NCBI GenBank assembly: GCA_032622095.1
Contig: CP136069.1
Location: 51,382,760-51,446,759, forward strand
Direction: 5' to 3'
DNA from: Siphonodentalium dalli
Lineage: Eukaryota; Mollusca; Scaphopoda; Gadilida; Siphonodentaliidae
Length of the DNA: 64,000 nt
The notes under the pieces are model-generated. The model worked only from the letters and a program-made list of their open reading frames with translations, was not told the origin of the DNA and did no database searches. A program made the translations under genes and the position numbers. Within the stretch, counting starts at the first letter, position 1. The number at the start of each line of letters is the position of its first letter. Positions 1 through 11,800 of this stretch are shown one piece after another.

Positions 1-477
1 AACTAATCTATAACTAATTGACCCAATATGTAAGAATAACATAAGTGAACAACAAAATTGCCATACAAGGCTGTGTGCTAGTGTCATTCCAGGAATCATG
101 GGAATTCCATAACACATGTATGCCAGATTTTAGATCTTTGTTTGATTTGCGTAAATGTTTGTATGCATCTAAGTCCTGAGTATTTTTGTAAACATTGTCC
201 GTTAAGTCTATAAGTTCGAGCGTCAGACAACACAGTCATTGTAAGTGTAGCGAAAATATTGCACTATTCAATGAAATGAAACAGGCATCTCGCGGTACGC
301 TTGTCTGTATTTACGTCGACATTGGTTCTCTCATGCATGTATGCTCTTATCTGTACTCAACAAATGCTTAGGCACAGAAAATGCATAGACGATCACCAGG
401 CGGTTTTCTCCAGGCAATGTTAAGTGTTTTTTTGAAGTCCTATGTATTTAAACTCGATTGGCTCAGTAACAATGATT
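1..477. other. No gene recognised
   Basis: AT-rich sequence with no convincing exon, repeat boundary or RNA gene. A missing first exon of the Rel-like gene could lie here or before the window, but nothing supports a specific site. Confidence 0.3.
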
Positions 478-569
478 CGATTCGAGATTCGATTCCATTT
501 TCGAATCGTTTGCCTGATTCGATTCGAGATTCGATTGGAAATGAAAACACCCGATTTACAGGGCCCTAG
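478..569. mobile_element. CGATTCGA-rich end of a hAT-like element
   Basis: Repeated CGATTCGA words end in TTACAGGGCCCTA. The same style of end (CGATTCGA words, then a GGACCCTA terminus) closes the complete element at 43880-44929. No partner end was found, so this is a partial or solo end. Confidence 0.4.
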
Positions 570-790
570 GGAGGCCATCCAAGTTCACCCAGTACTGTCA
601 CTTCTGAGGCAGGCCAGTAATAATTCTACCAGCTTCGATATATATATCGAGCTTGCGGAAGAGGCAGTCGGGGGCGTTATCCCAAATTATGTCACCATAT
701 TCCATTATTGGGAGTATATAAGTTTTGAACATTATAACGATCGTCTGTCGGTTTACTTGGAATTTAATCTTCCTGAGTTGTGACAATCTG
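570..790 (-). pseudogene. Fragment of a LINE reverse transcriptase (thumb region)
   Basis: On the minus strand the frame reads MFKTYILPIMEYGDIIWDN and, further on, EAGRIITGLP. This is the pattern after the catalytic FADD in non-LTR reverse transcriptases (K-Y-x-R-P-x-L-E-Y ... W-D-N ... EAARIVTG). After a frameshift at about 598 an ELGW-like step follows. It is a short, decayed piece; the LINE at 27950-29179 carries the equivalent region intact. Confidence 0.7.
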
Positions 791-1079
791 CTGGCTACTC
801 ATTTGCAAATGGTATTGATTTGGGTGTACCAAAGTAGATTTGATTGGATAGAACCGCCAAGATGGGTGTGAAAAGTTACTTGCTGAATCCCATCATTGTC
901 GAGATCTAAATTGAGGGAAACGTCAGAGGGGGACAGGGAAAATACCATAGACTTCTGGATACCTGATTCTGCTTCGGCATCCTCTTCTGGGAAGTGTCTA
1001 TATTATCAAATTAACATTGTTTTAGTAACTTTTTTCCTTCAGTTCATTTTCTATATCTTTTAATTTGCAGAAGATAAAA

Positions 1080-1650
1080 TGCGTAATCGAGGTGACTAAC
1101 ATCAAACATTATCGAGGTGACTAATGTAAGGTCTTTCAAATCACTATTATTTTGTTGAATCAAATCGGGTGGAAGATTTCACATCGAACATTATCGAGGT
1201 GTCTAGTGTAAGGTCCTTCAAATCAATATTATTTTGTTGAATCGAATCGGGTAGAAGATTTAACATCGAACGTTATCGAGGTGACTAATGTAAGATCGTT
1301 CAAATTAATATTATTTTGTTGAATCGAATCGGGTGGAAGATTTCACATCAACTTTATCGAGGTGACTAATGTAAGATCCTTCAAATCACTATTAGTTTGT
1401 TGAATCGAATCAGGTAGAAGATTTCACAACGAACATTATCGAGGTGACTGATGTAAGGTCCTTAAAATCACTATTATTTTGATGAATCAAATTGGGTGGA
1501 AGATCGAATTGGGTGAAGATTTCACATCGAACGTTATCGAGGTGACTAATGTAAGGTCTTTCAAATTAATATTATTTTGTTGAATCGAATCGGGTGGAAG
1601 ATTTCACATCAAACGTTATTGAATCGGGTGGAAGATCGAATCCGGTGAAG
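1080..1650. repeat. 82-bp tandem array, about 6 copies
   Basis: ATCGAGGTGACTAATGTAAG recurs at about 1111, 1193, 1275, 1356, 1438 and 1536, with spacings of 81-82 bp and one of 98 bp. Each unit also holds GTTGAATCGAATCGGGTGG. Units are diverged by a few percent to about 10 percent. Confidence 0.8.
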
Positions 1651-2059
1651 ATTTCACATTGGACAGAACCTCGAATCGACTCAAAGATTTCACCTCGAAC
1701 CACACCTCGAATTGAACCACCATAATCAAAATTCAGCGACATTAAAGACCCACTTAAGTGACTTAACTCGAACCTCCAAATAACTTTGTATAAAATATAT
1801 GCCATATTATCTACCATTTGAAAGTGGAAGCTCCAAAACATTGCATTATCAACTTATTCAATGTAATAAACTGTGAACATGTTGTTTTTGTTGAGATACA
1901 GACTTGTTGTTCTGTGCTTAAGTTTCATTATTTTCAATTGAAGGGGAATAACACTATATCTAAAAATTGGTATACAGTTTGTGTTTTAAAAATCACAGAC
2001 ATTGTTTTTCTGCAAGAATGCCAAGATGAACATACCTCCAGTTAATCAAGATATAGTTC

Positions 2060-2141
2060 GCATTCGTAAAATGATTGAATCGAATCAAATTGGCAGTCTT
2101 GATTCGCAAATCAAATTGAATCTCAAAGCTTCACAGGGCCC
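2060..2141. mobile_element. Second hAT-like CGAATC-rich end
   Basis: GAATCGAATC and TTGATTCGCAAATC words run to TTCACAGGGCCCAT, resembling the end at 478-569. No matching opposite end was found. Confidence 0.3.
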
Positions 2142-2230
2142 ATGCTCCCGGGGGCATATACTTGCAGCTTAGCTATCCTTTACCAACTTAATTAACAATC
2201 ATATATACCAACATATATTGTTATTTCCAG

Positions 2231-2844
2231 AGCCTCTCATGTTGGATGTATTAAGTCATTTTGGCGATGACATTCCACCCACGCCAACTCCAACATCAGT
2301 TCCATCAACAAATCCACTAGCACAACCCTTCCAGACCACGAAAATCGAGTCCTCTGTAAATCCACCCATCCAGCCGTTAACTAGCATAATGCCACAAGCG
2401 CAACACACCCAGAATACGGCAATTGAGCCATCTGCCGCAACTAGCATAATGCAAGTTCATGCCCCCCGCCCACAAGAGCAGCGCCTGCAGAATACAACAC
2501 CAATCTCGCCAGCATCAGTAACGTCAATGCATCCACAACAACAGACTTCTCACCTGATGCACACGACGCCACTTCATACTGCTTGCCCACGTCAGCAGCC
2601 AACCCAGCAGATGTCACAACAGGTCATTTACAACAGAGAACAGGCGTGTCAAGCACCTAAGACTTACTACACTCCGCCTCAGTGTCCGATGGAGACAACT
2701 TGCCTTTCTAATATGGAAGCTGTGAATTGTCAATTGGAAATATGTAAAACGACGACGTTTAAACAAATGCGACATAAAACAGACCTAGAGAACAGAAGTG
2801 GTAAAAGGACGGAAAAGTCTGGCTCTCCTCTCCTAGAAGTCAAG
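2231..2844 (+). CDS. Exon 1 (first visible): Pro/Thr/Gln-rich N-terminal region
   Basis: The acceptor is TTTCCAG ending at 2230 and the donor is CAAG/GTAAGT after 2844. The exon enters with one base of a codon supplied by an upstream exon (phase 1) and leaves in phase 0. Its 204 codons are low-complexity (PTPTPTSVPS, many QQ and MHPQQQ stretches), typical of a disordered transactivation region. A basic segment, RSGKRTEKSGSPLLEVK, ends the exon. In NFAT-family proteins a K-S-P-x-L type segment lies just before the Rel domain, so this position fits. There is no initiating Met that is required; the true start lies in an exon not identified. Confidence 0.7.
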
Positions 2845-5800
2845 GTAAGTAAGCTGAATGGCGATCTATTGCTATCTGCTCATTTTTAGCTCAATTTGAC
2901 GAAGTCGAGTTCGAGATATTGCCATGGGTTGGTGTCCATCCGTCCGTCAGGGTGTCTGTCTGTCCATCCATCAACAGTTTACTTTAGCATACCATATAGT
3001 GGCTTGGCCGAATTGAGCGGTGTGTGTGCTATATATAGCCACAAGCTGTTTCAAATCTCGCGCCAGGTTGTGACCCTTGGGCAAGGTCACTTGTACTGTG
3101 CTCGCTTCGTCGTACCTAGACGCGAAATAGGTACCTGGTTGTTGGGTATCTGTAAGCCGCTCTAGTGAAGCGCCTGTAAAATGGCAGTAGGCACAAGACT
3201 CGGCATTACTCATAAAAAACAGCTGGGGTAATAATGTGAGCGCTTAGAGCTACACCAGGGATTAAGCGCTATATAAATGATATACATTATTATTATTATT
3301 ATATAGGTCACAGGTCACCACACTGCATATGGATCTTGGATTTCAAATTTTAATACATCGGTTCACATTGCAGCCCAAATGATTATACATTCACATTTAT
3401 CTCAAATTCATGTTCCACCCTGTCTGCATGTGCAAATGCCACAGATTTTCCACCACTGTCAGCCTCATGGTATGTCCTGTATCAAAATCATACTTTTGAT
3501 AAGGAAAGTTAAGTTTATATTTGCCATTGTACACTGACACCTGTTAGTTTTGTTCATTTTCAACATTTTAAAACCATCTGGACTTTATCCCTCTGTTTTT
3601 CCGTCCGTCTGGGCAGATATTTCCACCACCAGTTGACTAATCTGAATTAAATATGGTATGGATGTTCACTACTTATGAGGGCATTCAATTGAATGTTCAA
3701 TCGTATTTTTGCATTCTAGAGTTATTGATCCTTGTTTATTTTTAAGTGTTTGTTTTTTGTCTGTATCTCCACCACCGGTTGATGGATATCAATGAAATTT
3801 GGTACGGATGTTCACTATGATGGCAATCAATTGAGTGTTCAATCATTTTATCCATGTTTTCCGTTCTTGGGCTATTTAATTATTTTTTTTACCCGTCCGA
3901 GCAGATCTCAAACATACTTTGTTGGTCTGAGTTTGCCACTGTCTGGGTATGCTAGTACAATCGGTGCAATTTCTTGTAATATACCTGGATGGGGTTGTTG
4001 TAGGCTATTTGAACCTGTGATATTGCCATTAGTATGACTGAACCCCAATTTGGGTACCTTTTTACAAAAATCAGTCGGCACCATCAATTAAAGTGAACAC
4101 CTGTCCCCGAATGAGACCAGTTCTGAAACAAACTGAAAATAAAATAAAATAATATGTGTTAATCATTCACTGTTAGTTATATTTAGTGGGAGATAACAGG
4201 TGTTAATTTAATCCTTTGATGAAGGGAGCTCTGCTGGTGCAGCATTAAAATAGATCCTGTACCAGTGCACATTATCTTATATATGCGTGTCTCACATAGG
4301 GAGCCTTGCATATATGAGAGAATACACTGACTTACAAGGTCAAGTTAAATATTGTTAGGCCAGTATTTTCTCTTATATATGTGAGGCTCCCTATGCGAGA
4401 CTCGCATATATTAGAAAATACATTGGCACAAGTTTTTTGCAAAATTTCAGGAAGTTAGAGTCATGGAAGGGTTAATACATATATATTTATGGATTGTGTA
4501 GGGGAATGAGTCAGAGGGGGAATATGGGCGAGGGGAATAGGACCCTAAAAGAGACCAACTGCCCCTTTAGCGGAAAGCCGGTCAGTGCAGCACACAAACA
4601 ACTTCCGATTAATTGTTTATATAAAACTCAACTTTCCTATTGAACTTAAGATTATGCGACTCCAGTCTGCTTGGTGACCTACCATAATGCCCTAAGTAAT
4701 CAACTCCTTAACAACAGTAGAATTATGGGTAACTTTTCAGAATTTAGTCGCAAATATGGCTTGTTGCCATTCATCAGAAAGCTCTCACTGAGATGTTTCC
4801 GATGAATGGCAACAAACCATATTTCCGACTAAATTCTGAAAAGTTACCAATAATTCTGCTCTGGTTAAGGAGTCGATTATTTAGGGCATTACTGTAATTA
4901 ATGCAAGTTTTCAATGGCGGCATGCTCTATTCAAACTTTGCGCATGCTTCAGCGAACGATGCTAATGAATTGAAAACTATATTTAGCCGCTCTCAATCAG
5001 AATGCATGTTTACGCGACATTATATGATATTCATGTTTATGCGACATTATATCATATTCATGTTTACGCGACATTATATAATATTCAACTTAAATTATAT
5101 TTAATAAGAATGCATGTTTACGCGACATTATATAATATTCAACTTAAATTATATTTTCAGATAAAGAACCACCCACCCAAATCACAGATGAGAGTGTACT
5201 GTGTACACCCCCAGAAACCAGAGTATCTCCATGGCAACTATTTATATTCCATAAATAAAAATGTGCAGGACGGTATCTTTAATAAGCAAATAGCTGACCA
5301 TGGCAATTGTACAGAGAAGTGAGTATCATAATATAATAATGAAGCTTATCTCTCTAACATAAAGGACACTAAGGGCTTCATATTATTATCTCTCTAACAC
5401 AAAGGACCCTAAATGCTTAACATTATTACCCCAGTTTTTGGACAATGCTGAGTCTTATGCCTGCTGCCTTAAAAGAGCGGCTTATGCTTACTGAACAAGC
5501 CAAGTCTCTATTTAGCATCCAGGTATGAATGTGTCACAGAATGTGTGACCTTGCTAAAGGGTCACAAATAGGTGCGAGAGTTGACTACACAGCATGGTGT
5601 GCACAACTACAGTAGGCCGTCCAGTGTATAACTACACAGCATGGTGTGCACTACTACAGTAGGCCGTCCAGTGTATAACTACACAGCATGGCGTGCACTA
5701 CTAAGCAGGCCGTCCAGTGGATAACTACACAGCGTGGTGTGCACTACTACGGCAGGCCGTCCAGTGGATAACTACACAGCATGGTGTGCACTACTACGGC

Positions 5801-8800
5801 AGGCCGTCCAGTGTATAACTACACAGCATGGTGTGCACTACTACGGCAGGCCGTCCAGTGTATAATTACATAGCATGGTGTGCACTACTACGGCAGGCCG
5901 TCCAGTGTATAACTACCCAGCATGGTGTGCACTACTACGGCAGGCCGTCCAGTGTATAACTACACAGCATGGTGTGCACTACTACGGCAGGCCGTCCAGT
6001 GTATAACTACACAGCATGGTGTGCACTACTACGGCAGGCCGTCCAGTGTATAACTACACAGCATGGTGTGCACTACTACGGCAGGCCGTCCAGTGTATAA
6101 CTACACAGCATGGTGTGCACTACTACGGCAGGCCGTCCAGTGTATAACTACACAGCATGGTGTGCACTACTACGGCAGGCCGTCCAGTGTATAACTACAC
6201 AGCATGGCGTGCACTACTAAGCAGGCCGTCCAGTGTATAACTACACAGCATGGTGTGCACTACTACGGCAGGCCGTCCAGTGTATAACTACACAGCATGG
6301 CGTGCACTACTAAGCAGGCCGTCCAGTGGATAACTACACAGCGTGGTGTGCACTACTACGGCAGGCCGTCCAGTGTATAACTACACAGCGTGGTGTGCAC
6401 TACTACGGCAGGCCGTCCAGTGTATAACTACACAGCATTGTGTGCACTACTACGGCAGGCCGTCCAGTGTATAACTACACAGCATGGTGTGCACTACTAC
6501 GGCAGGCCGTCCAGTGTATAACTACACAGCATGGTGTGCACTACTACGGCAGGCCGTCCAGTGTATAACTACACAGCATGGCGTGCACTACTAAGCAGGC
6601 CGTCCAGTGGATAACTACACAGCGTGGTGTGCACTACTACGGCAGGCCGTCCAGTGTATAACTACACAGCATGGTGTGCACTACTACGGCAGGCGTCCAG
6701 TGTATAACTACACAGCATGGTGTGCACTACTATGGCAGGCCGTCCAGTGTATAACTACACAGCATGGCGTGCACTACTAAGCAGGCCGTCCAGTGTATAA
6801 CTACACAGCATGGTGTGCACTACTACGGCAGGCCGTCCAGTGTATAACTACACAGCATGGTGTGCACTACTACGGCAGGCCGTCTAGTGGCCTCATTCTC
6901 CTCCCTATCCATAGTAGTTAAGGCACAAGCAGAGTGAGGTTCACCCTCTATGGACCTCATTCTGCAAATGAAAGAACCGCTATTTGAAGGCATGAACTCT
7001 ACAGGCCACATCCTCACCCCCTTCTATATAATACAGTTATTATACAATGTTGTGTAGTGTGTTTTTCTTGTACAAGTCCAGGTTGTGGTGAAAAGTCATT
7101 GGACGCAGTGTCGAGTCCAATATGACTTTTCCCCAGAACCTGGATGAGGACAAGAAAAACACATACTGTACACAACATTGTATAATGACATTTTTGTTAT
7201 CCATCTGTATGTTTATCCAAATTTTGGGAATAACATTTTTGTGGTTATTTTTTATATTTGTCGGTGCTTGATTCTCTTTTAAAAGCCTCTATTTTGATCA
7301 TTTGAAAGCATGATTTGGAACAGTAAACACAGAAGTGAAAAAAAAACGGAAGTGAAACGTCAACTAAATATACAAGAGTACTGTGCACACATACACAATT
7401 TCACCAATTCATTTGGCAATAGAGTTACTCTGTGACATCACATAGTCTGCATAAAAAAGTCATATTGTACTAAATTGAGTCCAATATGACTTTCGGGAGT
7501 CCAATGTGACTTTTTCCCAGATTATCATGTGACTGCTTTTGCCCAATCAGAAATAGTCTTAGTTAAGGGATGGATAATAATATACTTTACAGACACCCTG
7601 CTCTCTTTCTTGACATCCATACTTTTTTGCAACACCAGTTTTATATGGGTTACAGTTATGCCCTAAATAATCGACTCCTTAACCACAGCATAATTATGGG
7701 TAATTTTTCAGGATTTAGTTGGAAATATGGCTTGCAGCCATTCATTGGAAAGCTCTCATTGAGTGCTTTCTGATGAATGGCAACAAGCCATATTTCCGAC
7801 TAAATCCTGAAAAATTACCCATAATTATGCTGTGGTTAAGGAGTTGATTATTTAGAGCATTACTGTACCTTATATGACAAATATGATTTTAACCATTTTC
7901 TTTTAAACTGAAACCTTATTTGACTAAAAAATAGGCCTTCTGATCTGCCTGCCAGTTCATTATCCGACTTGGTTTCCGTCATTCTAGTGTGCTGGGTGTG
8001 GTTTCGCCTACTATACAGTCGTGTTACCGAGTCAGACAAGATAAAAAAAATGTTGCTTTTTATCGTGAGGTGATAACTGTTGAATATCTATTGTATTCAA
8101 ATATTTTATGATGCTCAATTTTGTGCAGCCATCCACGAAATGGTTACACACGCCAGCCTGAAGGCAGACACTGCAGAACATCACACCCTTCTTATTGTCA
8201 TACGTCTATTCATCGTCACCATTAAATCGACGCTCCTGATACAAACTAAATTTGGGTTTTCATGGTACCATATATCCTAAGCACGAAATATTTTCGTCCT
8301 TTAACTTCACCGGAATTGTTGATCTATTCAGCGCTTTTGTATTAGCTTTCCTTCTCCATTTTGGTTAAAAAAAAGATTGGCCATATGAAATTTTTATTGG
8401 CCAATTTGGCCACCGACAGCGCAAACATTGTATAAATGGCGGTTAATCCAAGGTGTTCTAGGCTGTTAATTATATTGATTTGGTTACCTTTATCTTGACA
8501 TCTGTAAGCTGCAGCAAGGTAGACTGCTCTGGACACAATTAGTGAAGTTTCCACTACCGGAGTCCAAGACAGAGCTACCTCTACTGTATGACAGGGATAT
8601 TATTGTCGCCTGCTTATATATTATGGGTATCACAAAACATAAAAATGACTGCCAGTCTTGTCTTTTCAGGGTTCCAGATTTCGTCATTGTTCGTTCTAAG
8701 ACCCAAGAAGGGAATACTAACCAGTGCGGGTTTTTGAAGTCTGTTAGTCAGTTGTATACAAGAACAGATGCTCACAAGTTTCTTAAAGGAGGTGAATATA

Positions 8801-11800
8801 TAATAAGCAGAGCGAGTTTTTGATGTCTGTTAGTCAGTTTTATAGGAGATCAGACGCTCACAAGTTTCTTAATTTAAATTTTTTTTAAATGTTAAGTTTC
8901 AATCAAAAAATTAAAAATGTAGAAAATATAATTATATAAAAATAAAAAGTTGTAATCAAATAATTATTTTTTAAATCAAACTCTAAAAGATAAAAATTTG
9001 CATGAATCATATATACGAGTCTGTTTCAGCTAGTGCAAGTGCTCATGTGTTCACTTCGAAAGTTGATTTCGCGTAACAGACAATATTTATATGGATTAAG
9101 TTGTATTACCAGTGGGCGGTACTACCGCTGTGGGTGTGGTCTCTGTGGAAAGCTCCATTGCCTCTAGCCTATACTGATTCATAATAGGCAAGCAGAGTTT
9201 TTACTGAGACCGTGAATGTTCTTTTGTCATTCCGTCCGGGCTCGACTTTTTATGTTTACCCATACCATGTATGGTAAACATAGTGTCGTTGTCCGGATTG
9301 ACCACTCGTCGTTCGTCCGTCCGTCCGTCCGTCCGTCCGTGTTTACTAATGACTACTTATGTGGCTAAGATTGTGTAAAATGGATATTTATGTGCATAAC
9401 TTCCGTTGCGTGGCTAGCTACGTAACAGCTTTCAGATGGACGTTCTAAAATGATCTATTTGGCCTAATCAGCTTATTTAATTTTGTAGTCACTCAAAATT
9501 TGGGAAAAAAAAGTCCATCGATTTAGACATCCATGACCCGTCAATAGGAGATGTCGGACACTGACAAGACATTTATGTGGCTAGCCACCCAATCACGGAC
9601 CTGTCAGTTTCTCCTATTCCACTGTCCCAGTTGCTGTGAGCAAGTTTTTGAGTTTTAATCAGCTTCTTCTGCTATAATTCCAACATGTTATGAATCCATA
9701 ATCTGGAGTTTTATCACTATCTACTACTTGATAGCCACTTAAAATTTTATGGCTACTTGAGAAGCCACATAAAAACTAAAGCCACATTACCATTTCTAGC
9801 CACATAGGTCGAAGCCACATATCTACCCATTTGTTGGTACGTCCGTCTGTCCGTCCGTAGACACTTTACGTGTAATGCGATAACTCAAACATTTTCTACC
9901 TGATCAAAACCAAATTTTGTATATGGGGTTTTCAGCCCAAATACAGATCGAGTTCGAATATGGGTTTGATCCGACTTTTTTTTACAGAGTTATGGCCCTT
10001 TTTCGACTTAGAATTAACGCATTCTGCCATAACTCAAACTTTTTTATCTGATCGGAACCAAATTTGGTATGTGAGTTTCTCGGCCCAAAATACAGACCGA
10101 GTTCGAATATGGGTTTGATCCGAGTTTTTTTTACGGAGTTATGGCCCTTTTACGACTTAGAATTCATGAATTCTGCCATAACTCAAACATTTTTTATCTG
10201 ATTGGAACCAAATTTGGTATATGAGTTTCTCAGACCAAGATACAGATTGAGATCGTTTATGGGTTAGATCGGATGTTTTTTAATGGAGTTATGGTCCTTT
10301 GACATATAGTTCACACATACTTCGATAAAGCAACCATTTTTCATCTGATAGGAGCCAAATTTGGTATATGAGTTTCTCAACTCAACATACAGAACGGGTT
10401 TGAATATGGGTTAGATCCAATTTGTTATACCAGAGATATGGCCCTTTTTCAACTAAGAATTATCCAATTATAACCCAAGTAACTTACAATTAATGAATAC
10501 CTCAGCCTCACAGCTTCTCTGTGAGAGAGATAAAAAGACATGGTTTATTGAGAGTTATTTATAGCCCTCATATGTTAGCTCTCTATAAGAGACACAAATT
10601 AGTGAATTATTGGATAAATTGATTTAGCTATCTTATTAACCACAACTTAGCCATGTGAATTTATTTAACTAGACCAATGGAGCTCTCCAAGTCCTTGGAT
10701 GATGGGACTACATTGGATCAAACAGGGCAGAGATAGGTGATTTAACCCCTTTTACCCATTCCATGTCTTTTAACCTTTTCCATTAAATAAATAATTATAT
10801 TATTTTGATATCTCACATGGCAGTTTGCAACAACATGAATAGAACTGCTTACACTATGATAGTGGTGACAGGCTCTAGAGTTTAGATGTTATATTAACCC
10901 TTCTATATTGACTCATACATTTCAATAATTTGTGTTATTACTGGTCATTATGTACATTTGTCATATACTACTTTAGATCATAACAGTATACTCTATAATT
11001 CAACATTAAAAGATTATGATTCTGATTATAACAATTTACTATCGCCAAGGGATGGGTTAAACATCTGCCGATCGTGATCGGCCTCTCGTTTGGAATTTGC
11101 TAAAATGGCTAACAGCAGGGTGAACACTGGTTATGTTTATAAGTATTGGGCGATTTTGTTTGTATGTGTATTCACTTGTCATGTTACTCTATATTTGCTA
11201 ATTATGTTTGTATATGTAAGTTTGTATACAGTGAAACCTGTTATGAGGGACCACCCATTTTGCCAAGGAAAACTGGTTGTTAATGACAGTTGGTCGGCGA
11301 CGACAGGTGTGGGCCAGAGTCTAGATTTTGAGCAGATTTTGAGCCTCCAGTGTTCAACATGATTTTGAATGAAAAAAAAAACATTATTCTTTTTTACTTA
11401 TGTTTATTCTCAAATAAAAATAAAAAAACAAGTTATTAACAATAATAACAACAAATTCAATAGACATTTATACAAGAAGAAACAGGTAAGGCTGAGGTAA
11501 ATCAACCAGGTCTCAGAGGGTGATTTATATGAAAAAAGTGTTTGTTGGTATAATAGAGTTTTTGCCCTTGGACTGTCAGCATGGTCATTTACAATAAATT
11601 GGCAAGTCAGTTTCAGTTTAGTTCATAGTGTTTGCATGTTCATAGTGTTTGCATGTTTGTTTATATAAACCTTCTTTTCTTAACATAACCCATTTCAAGT
11701 GGATTCCATTCATACATTCTAATTGAATCGCCACCTCATTCATTGTTTATCGCCAGACATTCGATGACACATGTATTTAATTAACCAAGCGATAGGTTTC

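Noticed and set aside
3005-3060. Functional tRNA gene
   Set aside because: A- and B-box-like words are present, but the sequence lacks a clean cloverleaf and is followed by a SINE body and (ATT)n tail.
5575-6885. CRISPR-like array
   Set aside because: There are no unique spacers, and the context is a eukaryotic intron; it is a plain 47-bp minisatellite.
8080-8280. Possible exon after TTTTGTGCAG at about 8114
   Set aside because: The region matches, in reverse orientation, the interior and end of a hAT-like element found at 31938-33279.
8515-8669. Upstream extension of exon 3 reading KFPLPESKTELP and DIIVACLYIMGITKHKN
   Set aside because: It looked Rel-like at first, but a much better acceptor (CTTTTCAG at 8669) gives the exact phase left by exon 2, whereas the extension does not.
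9247-11092. Classifying repeat L1 as a Helitron
   Set aside because: There is a hairpin near each end, but neither end shows the TC start and CTRR end of Helitrons, and no helicase was seen.
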